Assembly: GCA_016699325.1 (NCBI GenBank)
Contig: CP064971.1
Coordinates: forward strand, 868,001-932,000
Direction of reading: 5' to 3'
DNA length: 64,000 nt
Source: Methanolinea sp.
GTDB taxonomy: Archaea > Halobacteriota > Methanomicrobia > Methanomicrobiales > Methanospirillaceae
Below the pieces are notes generated by a model, which saw only the letters and a program-made list of their open reading frames with translations, had not been told where the DNA came from and ran no database searches. The translations under genes were made by a program, and so were the position numbers. Position 1 is the first letter of the stretch. Each line of letters begins with the position of its first letter. Positions 8,096 to 17,784 of the stretch are shown one piece after another.

Positions 8096-9518
8096 CCATG
8101 AGTTCCTGTTTTAGCGCTTCTCGTGTCTGTTCGACCTCGACACGGATCTTTTCATATTCCTTGAGGAGCTCAACGGGATCACCCGAGTCCTCGGACTTCG
8201 TGTTCGGATTCTTGATGTCAAGGTTGTAATTATTCGAGACAACGTCCTCGACCGACACCCGCCAGGCATGCTCGTTCTCGACACGGTTACCCCACCATGC
8301 CTTTTCCGGTGTGAACTCCTCAATCCGGATAGGCTTCGTCTTCGAGTAGGACTTGTAACCTTCCGGATAGGGGTGCTCGTAGAACCAGATCTCCTTTGTC
8401 GGCTTGCCTTTTGTGAAGAAGAGGAGGTTGGTCTTGATTCCGGTATACGGGCTGAAAACACCATTTGGGAGCCTGACAATCGTATGGAGGTCGCATTCAG
8501 TGAGGAGTTTCTCCTTTATCCGACTCTTCACACCTTCCCCGAATAAGGTTCCATCAGGAAGGACAATCGCGGCCCGCCCTCCGTCCTTGAGAAGGTGGAT
8601 AATGAGGACCAGGAAGAGATCGGCCGTCTCTCGGGTCTTGAAGGCAGAGGGAAAGTTCGATTCAATCCCGTCCTCCTCCATTCCACCGAAGGGAGGATTG
8701 GTGACCACGACATCGATGCGGTCCTTTTGGGAATAGTCACGGAGCGGCCGGGCAAGGGTATTGTCATGGCGGATCCGGATCGGGACGTCGATTCCATGGA
8801 GCATCATATTGGTGACGCAGAGGAGGTGCGGCATCGGTTTCTTCTCTACCCCATTGACAGACTTCTGAAGAAGTTTTTCATCCTCGATGGTCTTGACCTG
8901 CCGGCGGAGGGCTTCGATCGAAGCAGTGAGAAAACCACCGGTCCCGCAGGCCGGATCGAGAATCACTTCGCCAAGCTTAGGAGCAATCATGTCGACCATG
9001 AACTGCGTCACGCCTCGCGGAGTATAGTACTCCCCAGCATTTCCGGCACTCTGGAGATCTTTCAGGATCTTCTCATAGATGTCTCCGAACAGGTGGCGGT
9101 CCTGGGAGCTGTTGAAGTCGATATCGTTGATCTTGTTGACCACCTGGCGGATGAGTGTCCCGTTCTTCATGTAATTGTAGGAGTCCTCGAAGACCCTTTT
9201 TACGACAAATCCCGACCCATTCGATCCCGCATCGACCGGAAGGTCCTTAAGCGTCGGGAAAAGTTTCCCGTCAATAAATGCGAGCAGGTCATCACCCGTG
9301 ATTCCCTCGGGATTGGTCGCCCAATTTTTCCATCTAAGGGGTTCCGGGATGGGCGATTTGAAATCCTCGCGGAGCAGTTCGTATTCTTTTTCACGGTCGT
9401 CGAGGATCTTAAGAAAGAGCATCCACCCGAGCTGGCTGATCCGCTGCGCATCACCATCGACGCCTGCATCCTTGCGCATGATATCCTGGATGGCCTTGAT
9501 CGTTGTGGAAATTGCCAT
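8067..9518 (-). CDS. hsdM: type I restriction-modification DNA methyltransferase HsdM
   Basis: N6-adenine methyltransferase subunit. An N-terminal HsdM_N helical domain is followed by the SAM-binding motif I DPACGTGGF at about residues 188-196 and the catalytic N6-adenine motif NPPFGG at about 274. I place the start at the ATG at 9518 (MAISTTIKAIQ), which has GGGAGG nine bases upstream, rather than the TTG 21 bases earlier. Length 483 residues, normal for the family. It lies 39 bases after hsdR and overlaps the AlbA_2 gene downstream. It should methylate the recognition site chosen by HsdS and work with HsdR as one complex. Confidence 0.95.
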   Translation of the reverse strand: MAISTTIKAIQDIMRKDAGVDGDAQRISQLGWMLFLKILDDREKEYELLREDFKSPIPEPLRWKNWATNPEGITGDDLLAFIDGKLFPTLKDLPVDAGSNGSGFVVKRVFEDSYNYMKNGTLIRQVVNKINDIDFNSSQDRHLFGDIYEKILKDLQSAGNAGEYYTPRGVTQFMVDMIAPKLGEVILDPACGTGGFLTASIEALRRQVKTIEDEKLLQKSVNGVEKKPMPHLLCVTNMMLHGIDVPIRIRHDNTLARPLRDYSQKDRIDVVVTNPPFGGMEEDGIESNFPSAFKTRETADLFLVLIIHLLKDGGRAAIVLPDGTLFGEGVKSRIKEKLLTECDLHTIVRLPNGVFSPYTGIKTNLLFFTKGKPTKEIWFYEHPYPEGYKSYSKTKPIRIEEFTPEKAWWGNRVENEHAWRVSVEDVVSNNYNLDIKNPNTKSEDSGDPVELLKEYEKIRVEVEQTREALKQELMDALGRGTRP

Positions 9519-9557
9519 CAGCACATCCCTCCCAGACAAATCACCGGTATCATTGGT

Positions 9558-11858
9558 TCAGCACTCCGCCGTGTAGAGGCATTGCTCAAGCCTCCGGATA
9601 GCGGTCAGATAATTCCCCTTTCCGCCGAAGATATTCTGAACGATTTCAAGTGGCGTGCCGAACTGCGAGAGCGGATCGACCTTGAGGATCTGGATGTCCT
9701 CGATGTCCTCAAGTCCCCCATCCGCATACTTCTCGAGGATCGCTTCAAGAACAGCCCGGCTCTTTGCCCCATATTTCTCGAAATAGGAGGCCCGCTTCAC
9801 CTTGTCCGCACGCTCCCTCCGACTGAGAGGCGGCTTTCCGTAGACAATATGACAGATGAGATCGAACGGGTCGAACTGTTTCCCGACCTCGGTTTCAAGC
9901 GCTTCAAAGATTACCCCCTGTTCTTCGAGTTCCTTGACAATTGCCAGCTTCCGTTCGGCATGGGTCCAGGAATTGAGAAACGCATCGAGGGTCGCATACT
10001 GCCGGGTTACATTCTTTTTCGTGTAATCAGTGAGCGATTCGGTAATGAGCTTTCCATCGACCCCGAAATACTGGACACGTTCGGCTACGACCGTCACCGG
10101 GACATTTCCGACCACATACCTGAACCCCTCCCCCTCCTTTCGCTCCTTCTTCTTCGGATCTTCGATCGGGCCGATGTAGCCACCTCCATCGAGAGGTTCT
10201 CCATCGAAGTCAGGGTCTGCAAAATGTTCCGTTGCTTTTCGGAAGTCCATGATGGTGAAGTAGTACTTGTCATATTCTTCATTGATCCTGGTCCCGCGCC
10301 CGATGATCTGCTTGAATTCCGACATGGACTCGATTCGCTTGTCAATCACGATCAGCTTGCAGGTCTGGACATCGACACCAGTCCCGAGAAGACGGGAGGT
10401 GGTCGCGATGACCGGGAACCTGCTGTCTGGCATGATGAAATTGTCAAGTTCGGCCTTTCCATCTGGAGAATCACCGGTAATCCGCACGATATACCGTGGA
10501 TGTTCCGTAACGAGATCTGAATTCTCATTCACGAGATACTGGCGCATCCTCTCGGCATGGTCGATATTTTCGCAGAACACGATGGTTTTTGCAAACCGGT
10601 CGACCATCTTGAGGAAGTCAGAGACCTTCCGGGCGACGAGACGCGTCCGCTGTTCGAGGATAAGAACCCGGTCGAAGTCCTTCTGGTTGTAGAGCCGGTC
10701 ATCGATGAGATTTCCGTATTTGTCCTTCTGATCTTTTGCCGGCCGCCACCCGGTCAAATCTTTATCAAGGTCTATACGGACGACACGGTAAGGAGCAAGA
10801 AATCCGTCCTCAATACCCTGCCGGAGAGAATAGACAAAGACTGGAGGCCCGAAGTAATGGATATTCGAGACATACTTTGTTTCTTTCGGGGTTGCTGTCA
10901 TGCCGATATGGGTCGCTGATGAGAAGTAATCTAGGATTTCATGCCACATCGCATCCTCGGCTGCACTTCCCCGATGGCACTCATCTACAACGATCAGGTC
11001 GAAGAAATCGGGTGAGAACTGCTTGTAGATGTTTTTCCATTCCTCGGTTCCGGTCACCGCCTGGTAAAGAGCAAGATAGACCTCATAGCTTTTGTCGACC
11101 TGCCGGTTTCTCACCTTGACCATTGCAGATCCGAACGGTTTGAAATCGTTGGTGAGGGTCTGGTCAACGAGGATGTTCCTGTCGGCGAGGAAGAGGACCC
11201 GCTTCTTCACACCGGCCTTCCACAAGCGCCAGATGATCTGGAAGGCGGTATAGGTCTTGCCAGTTCCCGTCGCCATCACAAGGAGGACACGGTTTTGTCC
11301 CTTTGTAATCGCTTCAATCGTCCGGTTGATTGCATTGATCTGGTAATATCGGGGTTCCTTCCCGGTCTCATCGATATAATATTCCTGGGTGATTGCAGCA
11401 ATTTTTCCTTCATCGATTCCTTTCCATTGGCAGTAACGTTTCCACAGGTTTTGAGGTGACGGGAACGCGTCGAGGGAGAACTCTTCCTCCATCGGGGATT
11501 TCGTTCCGGTTGAGTCATGTTCGAGGAAGGCATCCCCGTTCGAGCTAAACACAAAGGGAACATCGATCATCTGTGCATATTCAAGAGCCTGTTGCATCCC
11601 TGCCCCTACTGTGTGATTGTTATCCTTTGCTTCGATTACCGCAATCGGGACATTGTGACGATAATAGAGAATGTAATCGGCAAATTTCGGATTCCCTCGC
11701 ACGACCGATCCGCTCTTGACCGAAATTCGCCCCTTGGTGATATTCACCTCTTCCCGGACCTGGGTATGAAGATCCCACCCGGACCGGGAGAGTGCCGGGG
11801 TGATGAATTTCGTACAGATATCACGTTCGCTGAGGGTTTTCTTGTCCACTGGTGCCAC
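9558..11858 (-). CDS. hsdR: type I restriction endonuclease subunit HsdR
   Basis: DNA translocase and nuclease of the type I system, 766 residues, EcoEI-like size. The N-terminal nuclease domain has D61 and E76-A-K78 (VIEAKD), the PD-(D/E)XK arrangement. The SF2 helicase motor shows Walker A MATGTGKT near 195-202, DECH at about 292-295, motif III GMTATP and motif VI QIIGRGTR. The C-terminal part matches the EcoEI_R_C type that binds the methylase. The start is GTG (MAPVDKKTLSERD); no strong ribosome binding site is visible. First gene of the hsdR-hsdM-AlbA_2-hsdS operon, separated from the upstream primase gene by about 84 bases. Confidence 0.95.
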   Translation of the reverse strand: MAPVDKKTLSERDICTKFITPALSRSGWDLHTQVREEVNITKGRISVKSGSVVRGNPKFADYILYYRHNVPIAVIEAKDNNHTVGAGMQQALEYAQMIDVPFVFSSNGDAFLEHDSTGTKSPMEEEFSLDAFPSPQNLWKRYCQWKGIDEGKIAAITQEYYIDETGKEPRYYQINAINRTIEAITKGQNRVLLVMATGTGKTYTAFQIIWRLWKAGVKKRVLFLADRNILVDQTLTNDFKPFGSAMVKVRNRQVDKSYEVYLALYQAVTGTEEWKNIYKQFSPDFFDLIVVDECHRGSAAEDAMWHEILDYFSSATHIGMTATPKETKYVSNIHYFGPPVFVYSLRQGIEDGFLAPYRVVRIDLDKDLTGWRPAKDQKDKYGNLIDDRLYNQKDFDRVLILEQRTRLVARKVSDFLKMVDRFAKTIVFCENIDHAERMRQYLVNENSDLVTEHPRYIVRITGDSPDGKAELDNFIMPDSRFPVIATTSRLLGTGVDVQTCKLIVIDKRIESMSEFKQIIGRGTRINEEYDKYYFTIMDFRKATEHFADPDFDGEPLDGGGYIGPIEDPKKKERKEGEGFRYVVGNVPVTVVAERVQYFGVDGKLITESLTDYTKKNVTRQYATLDAFLNSWTHAERKLAIVKELEEQGVIFEALETEVGKQFDPFDLICHIVYGKPPLSRRERADKVKRASYFEKYGAKSRAVLEAILEKYADGGLEDIEDIQILKVDPLSQFGTPLEIVQNIFGGKGNYLTAIRRLEQCLYTAEC

Positions 11859-11942
11859 GGAGATCTAACCTTTCAATACAAGAATAGTCGTGATAAGATA
11901 CGATTAAATTTCGCCAGCGTTCGGAGTGAATAAAGGGCTCAT

Positions 11943-14780
11943 TTACTTTATGCCTGATTGTTCATTCCACTCACTTACCATCCTCGCATAGCAGTTCTCA
12001 CACACCCCCACATTCTTTTCCGCACACCGGAAGACCGCTGCTTTCACATGACAAACATCACACCGGCTGGACACCACTTTAACCCTGACAAAATCCCGGT
12101 GGTCCAAGAGTCCAGGGAGGGGATTTATACGGAATGGCTTCCCGCTCTTCGCATCCTTTCCCTTTCTTTGCACGTCTTTGCGGAGGCTGGTGGAGATTGA
12201 ATGACCATTCTGCAGACCCGAATCTGCAATTAGGGACCTCAATGACCCTGCATGTAATTTGTTTTCACCCTTTCCCGAAATGCAGGCACGGGAAGAGGTA
12301 TCACTCGCCCGATCGTGCATGCTGTGCGTTCCTGATAAATGATGCAAAGAGGTATCAGAAGAGGTACCTCTCTCAGTACCTTCTTCTTCATTTTCAGATT
12401 CCAGACCGGAATCAACATCTTCTTCATTTACATCAGTGTCGAGCAAACCTAGTGCAATAGTGTCATCATTCGTTTCGTTTCGAGGACCTCGTGTCCTTCG
12501 CTGCTCTTCTTCCAGTTCGTCTTCAAGCCAGATCTCCGCCCTCGCTGTCCAGTTCTTGTAGAGGCCGATGTCGAACGAGAAGTAATGCTCCCGGTGTTTC
12601 ACCTCCATCCCGTAGATGTCCTCGGCGACCGTGGCATCAATGTAACTCACCGCAGGGCACTTATCGAGGATGCCGGTATAGAGTCCACGACTGTTCCGAT
12701 ACCCTTTGAGTAGCCTGTAGACCTGGTGATAGGAGAGACCGAGGACATCCTGGAGCTGTTTGATGGTGAAGACCTCGAGTCCCATCTTAGCGATGCTGTC
12801 AAGGGCGGCTGCCTCGTTCCGAGTCTGCTTCGTCTCCTGGGCCCCGGTATCACCGGTCAGGTCCAGGAAGAGCCTGCGGGCATACTCGAAGTCCTCGCGA
12901 GTAGCGATGATGCTCCCGTGCTCATCCTGGTCCCGCTGGAGAAAGAAGAGCCTCGCATGGCACTTGATCAGGTCAAAGAGCATCCCGGGATTCCTTCGGT
13001 TCTGGGCAGATGAGAAATGCACTCGAGGGGCAAAGGGGACGCGGACATGCAGGACCTGCTCCTTCACGAGCTCCCAGATCGCCCGGCAGACAAGGATGTC
13101 CGGGTCTTCTCCGGCAACGGCTTCCTTTGCCTCGGCAGTTTTCAGGTGGGCCAGGACCGCTGCGTCCTGGTCGGCCGAGTCATCGATCCAGACACAGAGC
13201 ATCCTGTTCATGACCTGATCGTCACCGGCCAGGTCCACCTTCGCTAGCCACCAGACGCACCGCTCGGGGATGGTGCAGATCCGTACCTGCCGATCGCTGG
13301 TGAGTGTCCGATGTTCGATCGGCTCCCGGAAGCTCGCGGTTGCCGACTTCAGGATCTCCTGCAGGTCCTCTGAGAGGGACACATCATCGAAGAGGAGGAC
13401 AGTGCCCGGCTGGATCGGGTGGTAATAGAGGGCCTTGTCCGAGACCGTCCCTTTCAGTTTGAACTTCTCGGGGAGGAGGTTGAGCATCGCGCGACAGGCA
13501 TGGGTCTTCCCCTTCCCCGAGTTTCCTGATATTGCGACATGGAGTCCCTGGGTATTCAGGACCGATTGCGATGCGACCGAGAGGATGAGGCATTCGGCAA
13601 CGACCCGGTCCCCGACATGGTCCCGATGGAAGACGTCCAGGATAAAGGTGAGAGGGTCACCGGACCGCAGGGTCTCGGCAGCCTGGGACCGGGATTCGAT
13701 CGTTGCAGCAGGAGGCAGTGGAGGAGCAGGGGGTGAGAGGATTGATGCAGTATTGGCTATAGATCCCCGCTCTCGCTTTTCGCGTATCCTCGGTTCATAC
13801 CGTTCCCGAAGCTCCGGCCATCGCTGTGTCCCGCCACCACACGAAGCATGCTGGCAGCCGGCATGAACCGCTCCGCTTGGGAACTGGATGGCAAACGCTC
13901 CGTCCTGGTGCGCGGAGGAAAACGGGCACTCGTCCAGGACATAGAGCATCCCTCCCTGCCACGGCTTCTCTGACCGGATCCCGATCCGGTGGGCGTTCAG
14001 CCACTCGTGGAGGTCGAGGCCCCGCCCTTTCGTCCGCTGGCCAGGGTCCGGATCGTTCTTCGGAAGTAGGCTGGCAAGGTGACGGAGCTGTTCGACCGGG
14101 ACCACATTCACCTCTTTAGGGACTGCGATGATGCGTGACTGCCGGTGAGGCCGGCTGGAGGTGTTGTCCCCTTTCTTCGACGTGGTCCCATAGAGTTTCC
14201 AGATCCGAGCGGCGTTGAAGTTCGCGGCATCCACGGATACCGTTCCATCGGAAAACAGGGTGTCAAGGACTCCAAGGCACCCTTTCACTAAGTCTGTTGA
14301 TGCATCATCATTCGGCAGGTCGATCCGGTAGAGCAGGTGAGCCCCGTTCCCGGAGTCAGCCATGATAGGATCCGGGAACCCCTGCTCTCCAAGCCAGGTC
14401 CGGATACGCCCGGCATGAGCAAGAGCAGCCTCGTGTTCTGTATCGGTGGATGAGACTCCACTTGGCCGGACCGGGTCCAGGTCGACAGGGAGCCAGCGCC
14501 GGCTGAGTACATCAGAGTCGCTGGTGGTCGGGTCCTTCCGGCCCAGATTCAACTTCACCCGGTTCGCTCTCCGGGAGAGCAGGGCCGGGTCAACCGTGTT
14601 CAACGTGACATAGATCCCGGCGACTTCCGGCAACGTGTCCAGGTTTGCCGTCTTCTCGGCCAGCGTATCGAAGTTGTCGAAATACCCGCTGTGGACCGAG
14701 TGGTCGGTCAGGGCCCGGAGCTCCACGATCCCGCCATCCGGGAAAAGGGTCGCGAGGGCCCTCTTGACCTCACTGCTCAT
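11943..14780 (-). CDS. primase-helicase replication protein of a mobile element
   Basis: 945 residues. The N-terminal archaeo-eukaryotic primase-like domain shows VDLDPVRPSG (D100, D102), a GNGAHLLY motif (145-151) and AARIWKLYGT (190-199). A zinc-binding stretch follows (C285, C309, C314). The AAA+/SF3-like motor has Walker A SGNSGKGKT (418-426) and Walker B VLLFDD (461-466). A winged-helix region (KQLQDVLGLSYHQVYRLLKG) precedes an acidic linker, and the last 40 residues hold a B-box-like cysteine cluster (CDVC...C...CENC). Such proteins initiate replication of archaeal plasmids, viruses and integrated elements. The start overlaps the preceding small gene as ATGA. No capsid, relaxase or partition gene is visible beside it. 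Confident on class, not on element type. Confidence 0.85.
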   Translation of the reverse strand: MSSEVKRALATLFPDGGIVELRALTDHSVHSGYFDNFDTLAEKTANLDTLPEVAGIYVTLNTVDPALLSRRANRVKLNLGRKDPTTSDSDVLSRRWLPVDLDPVRPSGVSSTDTEHEAALAHAGRIRTWLGEQGFPDPIMADSGNGAHLLYRIDLPNDDASTDLVKGCLGVLDTLFSDGTVSVDAANFNAARIWKLYGTTSKKGDNTSSRPHRQSRIIAVPKEVNVVPVEQLRHLASLLPKNDPDPGQRTKGRGLDLHEWLNAHRIGIRSEKPWQGGMLYVLDECPFSSAHQDGAFAIQFPSGAVHAGCQHASCGGGTQRWPELRERYEPRIREKRERGSIANTASILSPPAPPLPPAATIESRSQAAETLRSGDPLTFILDVFHRDHVGDRVVAECLILSVASQSVLNTQGLHVAISGNSGKGKTHACRAMLNLLPEKFKLKGTVSDKALYYHPIQPGTVLLFDDVSLSEDLQEILKSATASFREPIEHRTLTSDRQVRICTIPERCVWWLAKVDLAGDDQVMNRMLCVWIDDSADQDAAVLAHLKTAEAKEAVAGEDPDILVCRAIWELVKEQVLHVRVPFAPRVHFSSAQNRRNPGMLFDLIKCHARLFFLQRDQDEHGSIIATREDFEYARRLFLDLTGDTGAQETKQTRNEAAALDSIAKMGLEVFTIKQLQDVLGLSYHQVYRLLKGYRNSRGLYTGILDKCPAVSYIDATVAEDIYGMEVKHREHYFSFDIGLYKNWTARAEIWLEDELEEEQRRTRGPRNETNDDTIALGLLDTDVNEEDVDSGLESENEEEGTERGTSSDTSLHHLSGTHSMHDRASDTSSRACISGKGENKLHAGSLRSLIADSGLQNGHSISTSLRKDVQRKGKDAKSGKPFRINPLPGLLDHRDFVRVKVVSSRCDVCHVKAAVFRCAEKNVGVCENCYARMVSEWNEQSGIK

Positions 14781-15139
14781 GCCGATCCATCCTGACAGTC
14801 CGGGAAGAGGGGGAAGAGCGGTGCCGAGACCGCTTCCCCCCGGGCGACCCGCTGGAAACTCACGAGCGGGATAATGAAGTGCCCGGCCCGCGTGTAGAGG
14901 ATCACCGCTTTCCCTGCTCGGTTGATGGCTGCGTGCCCCTCGATGGAGATTACCTCGCCCTCTTCCTTTCCATCTGCAGATGTCTTCCGCTGGACCTGTA
15001 TGATCGGCACGACACGGCCGTAGAAGAGAAGGGCCCGGACCTCCTTTGCCTCGATCCGGTAGGACTCGCCGTCTATCTCCACGCGAAGGATCTCGTTCTC
15101 ACCGAGCGAGAGCGTCCCGGGTTCAGTCACCGCGGTCAC
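14777..15139 (-). CDS. hypothetical protein in the primase operon
   Basis: 120 residues from a GTG start (MTAVTEPGTLSLGENE). It is beta-rich: alternating hydrophobic strands such as EILRVEIDGESYRIEAKE, PIIQVQ and FIIPLVSF. No domain recognised. The last codons overlap the primase-helicase ATG by four bases and the start overlaps the upstream 58-residue gene by 17 bases, so the three genes are very likely translated together. Possibly a DNA-binding or regulatory accessory of the element; that is inference from position only. Confidence 0.65.
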   Translation of the reverse strand: MTAVTEPGTLSLGENEILRVEIDGESYRIEAKEVRALLFYGRVVPIIQVQRKTSADGKEEGEVISIEGHAAINRAGKAVILYTRAGHFIIPLVSFQRVARGEAVSAPLFPLFPDCQDGSA

Positions 15140-15299
15140 CCCGCTTCTCGTGCTTGACCTTCAGGACATAGTTGTGACCGGTGGTCCGCCGGATCCTGAC
15201 CTCGGCAATTGTATCCCCGTACTTCTTGATCTCTTCCGATAGTGCCTGGGGGAGGAGATAGAGCGGGACCGGCGAAGTGGAGTGCTGTGCTGTGGGCAT
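15123..15299 (-). CDS. 58-residue hypothetical protein, first gene of the primase operon
   Basis: Starts MPTAQHSTSPVPLYLL at the ATG at 15299 and ends EKRGDRGD. A strong ribosome binding site, GGAGGGG, ends five bases upstream, and a TATA-like box lies about 45 bases upstream, which is good support for a real small gene. The middle (SEEIKKYGDTIAEVRIRRTTGHNYVLKV) is basic and could be a small DNA-binding fold. No family recognised. It overlaps the next gene by 17 bases. Confidence 0.6.
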   Translation of the reverse strand: MPTAQHSTSPVPLYLLPQALSEEIKKYGDTIAEVRIRRTTGHNYVLKVKHEKRGDRGD

Positions 15300-15302
15300 C
15301 AG

Positions 15303-15353
15303 ACCCCTCCTGCGGACCAGATCGAAAATTCAGATAACCATACCTTTTTTAAT
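15303..15353 (-). promoter_or_regulatory. promoter and ribosome binding site of the primase operon
   Basis: On the minus strand ATTAAAAAAGGTA (complement of 15341-15353) is a TATA-like box, and GCAGGAGGGG (complement of 15302-15311) is an unusually good ribosome binding site just before the ATG at 15299. No operator-like repeat was seen. Confidence 0.45.
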
Positions 15354-15426
15354 CCGAGAAGAGAGGATATTCTGGGTCCCTCAAGTTGAATCATTGTGGA
15401 AGATGCTTCTGATTTTGGGGGGCCCA

Positions 15427-15606
15427 CTACTTTTTCCTGCATGTCTCACCCTCCTTCAGGACAAAGAGTCCTTTCCGCAGAAAGAACTCCCCGATGCCCA
15501 CGAACCCGGTCCGGCGTTCATAGGCTTCGACTGCTTCCCGTGTGACCACGAGCTGTTCCATGGTGTTCCGTTCCTGCATGCTGGCAACCCGTGTCGCCAC
15601 ATGCAC
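15427..15606 (-). CDS. short ORF next to IS copy 2, possibly 5'-truncated
   Basis: From the GTG at 15606 the product is 59 residues (VHVATRVASMQERNTMEQ...KEGETCRKK); an ATG ten codons in is an alternative. IS copy 2 begins 28 bases upstream of the GTG, so any earlier start or promoter has been cut away. Joining across the IS and counting its target duplication once, the frame continues for about ten codons to a TGA and shows no better start. The segment EAVEAYERRTGFVGIGEFFLRKG looks protein-like, but the family is not recognised. Confidence 0.4.
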   Translation of the reverse strand: MHVATRVASMQERNTMEQLVVTREAVEAYERRTGFVGIGEFFLRKGLFVLKEGETCRKK

Positions 15607-15633
15607 ACCAGCATGATCAAACGGGTGAAATAA

Positions 15634-17145
15634 CCTAACTTCGCCACTTTTCAGTACTTCCATCAAATTTAAACGACTTAACCCAATTCGCCAGAAGCAA
15701 TTTACCAGTGATTTGGCGCCTCCAGGCTACCATATCTCTTGATAAAATCTCCAAGAATTGGGCGTATTTCTGGGGAGAAGTTGGAAATGATCTTGACAGG
15801 ATACCCAAAAGAAGGGTATATGATCGTAAGTGTCAAATTCGTGAGATAATTTTTGAGGACTTTCAGATTTTTCACGACGGGATCTTTACAGAAAAGTTGT
15901 GTCAAACTCACCAGGACTTTGGTGAGGAAAACGATCAACACGCACCTGATCACCGCGTGTTTGGACCAGTGCCGGATCGGCCGGGCTCGGCTCCTTCTTT
16001 GAGGTCCCGGATGAACTTCTCTGCACGGTCACGATTCTTGTAGGCATTCAGGATGTTTTCGGGATCATCATCGATGGTTGATTCAAGCACGAAGAAACCT
16101 TCAAGACCGGTTACATAGGGGTTGGGGATATCGCCAATGATCTTCTGGAGATGACCACGGGCGATGATCCAACCCTCAGGAGCGATATACTGGCCGAGAT
16201 CTTTTCCGCGTTCAACCTTCTTTGTGAGAACCTTCCCCTTCTCCAGGTCTTTCTCAAGTTTCCTTGCTTTCTTCGTCAACTGGTCACAGGCCAGGTCGTC
16301 ACAGAAAAATATGTACCGGACTTCTTCGCCATCCCGATATTTGACACATGAATAGACCCGGTTGCCAGAAACGAATGAAACCTGGCTTTCTTTCCTGGCA
16401 TGGTAGATCGTTATCTCGTTCCGGTATGGTCCTTTCTTCTTTGCTTTCAGGGTCAAATAATGGAACTTCAGATCGCGGATCCTTCGTTTGTTATCCTGGG
16501 TATTCCCTCCACAGTCAAACACCAGAAGACTGCCTTCAGGAAGAACGCTCGAGCATAACCGGATCAGCATCTGCATATGCTTTTTATCCTGAACATTTCC
16601 TTTCTGGATGGTCAGCATCGTCGGTATGTTATTGAGGCCGACACTGATCCCAAATGCGATCTGGAGTTTCCCTGGCTGATTGTCCCGGGAATACCCTAAC
16701 TCCCCCAGCGGACATTTTGTCCCCTCAAAGTAACTCGAACTGAAGTCCACGAACTGGGTTGGATCCACGAGGCTCTGCTGGGAGATCCAGCGTTGAAACT
16801 GGTCAAGAACAATCGACTTTCTTTCTCCCAGTCGTTCCAGAGTCCGATACAAACTCCGGTCTGAAATTGTATCTTCAAACCCCAGTGTCTTGAGAAGTTC
16901 GTCGGGGTAAAGTCCAGAATCTTATTGATCGATACCGATTGATTGAGTTTGTTGCTGATGAGAAGCTTTACGGATGGTATGAATGACTTGCTTCGACCAC
17001 CAACTCCGCCAAGAACTGATGCGAAAAAGTTGGTCTCCGAATCAATTTTATCGATTAATGCTATATTACCTAATGAGAAGGCTGTGTTTTTTTGCATGAA
17101 ATTATATAAACACTACCTTCTCATCCTTCTTCTGGCGAAGTCAGG
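15634..17145 (-). mobile_element. IS1634-like element B, copy 2
   Basis: Same ends as copy 1 (CCTAACTTCGCCA / complement of TGGCGAAGTCAGG). Length 1512 bases. It is flanked on both sides by AAATAA, a 6-base target duplication, so this is an ordinary insertion. Differences from the other copies are almost only single-base indels plus two substitutions around 15941-15948. Confidence 0.93.
15702..17097 (-). pseudogene. IS1634-like transposase, copy 2, two frameshifts
   Basis: Same transposase as in copy 1. Here a G is missing from the run at 16903-16906, which shifts the frame after codon 65 (…ILDFTP), and one A is missing near 15984, which shifts it again inside the glutamate-containing motif (…RDLKEGAE then PGRSG). 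In between, one frame runs unbroken from 16852 to 15950 and shows the correct reading across the site where copies 1 and 3 have an extra C. Confidence 0.85.
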
Positions 17146-17221
17146 AAATAAGGGTGAACGGGAGCTCCTGAAAGTGGGTCAGGATAAGCCTGACTGTATC
17201 GGATAAAGGAGAAATAATAGT

Positions 17222-17734
17222 TCAATCGGATCTCACTGCGCTTGTCAAAATAAGATTGAGGGGATATCCTTCAACCAACGGGAAAGGGCCTACAACCTCC
17301 CAACGAGCATCTGAAAAAAAATCCTCGCGAAATTTTTTCATTTTATTTTCTGTATATCCATTAAAGGTTGTAAAAGTGATAACCTGTAGAATATTCGTTT
17401 TATTACTGAGATGATTGAGTAATCGAGCGATTTGACGAGGATATTCGATTTTCTTTTTAGAATCTTGCCCGGATACAAAAGGTTTCAATTCGAATAGAAT
17501 GGCTTTGCCATCCGATTGGATACAAAGATCAGCTTTACCTCCATCGGGAAATGTGAAATCAGGGGAGATATCTCGATAGGGTATTCCCATACTTATCAAA
17601 ACTGGAACGAGTTCCACTCTGAACCAGGATTCAAATGATGCTCTTGTTGAACAAAGAAATTGTGACGATGAACAGGCCGTAGTGTGGGCTGACATTTTAG
17701 AGAAAAGTTCTCTGATATTAATCGGTGAGAGCAT
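17222..17734 (-). CDS. PD-(D/E)XK nuclease-like protein
   Basis: 170 residues from the ATG at 17734 with GGGAG about 12 bases upstream. Residues 64-86 give the restriction-endonuclease-like pattern: D69 in GGKADLCI and, after a strand and turn, E82-x-K84 in ILFELKPF. An upstream helix carries E35 and E41 and a downstream helix (PRQIARLLNHL) fits the fold. A metal-dependent nuclease is therefore likely, but I cannot name the family. It sits between two IS copies and is divergent to the YaaA-like/RelE-like fusion gene; before copy 3 inserted, their starts were only about 60 bases apart, so they probably shared a promoter region. Confidence 0.6.
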   Translation of the reverse strand: MLSPINIRELFSKMSAHTTACSSSQFLCSTRASFESWFRVELVPVLISMGIPYRDISPDFTFPDGGKADLCIQSDGKAILFELKPFVSGQDSKKKIEYPRQIARLLNHLSNKTNILQVITFTTFNGYTENKMKKFREDFFSDARWEVVGPFPLVEGYPLNLILTSAVRSD

Positions 17735-17784
17735 GATTGATACTTACTCCCATCTCTTTTATTTTATCTTCTTCATATTTTCAA

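Noticed and set aside
8595..10520. A 641-codon open frame on the plus strand opposite hsdM and hsdR
   Set aside because: It is the exact antisense of two well-supported genes in a GC-rich third-codon-position pattern, lacks a recognisable domain and has no ribosome binding site. Such shadows are common here (also 20728-21741 opposite the integrase).
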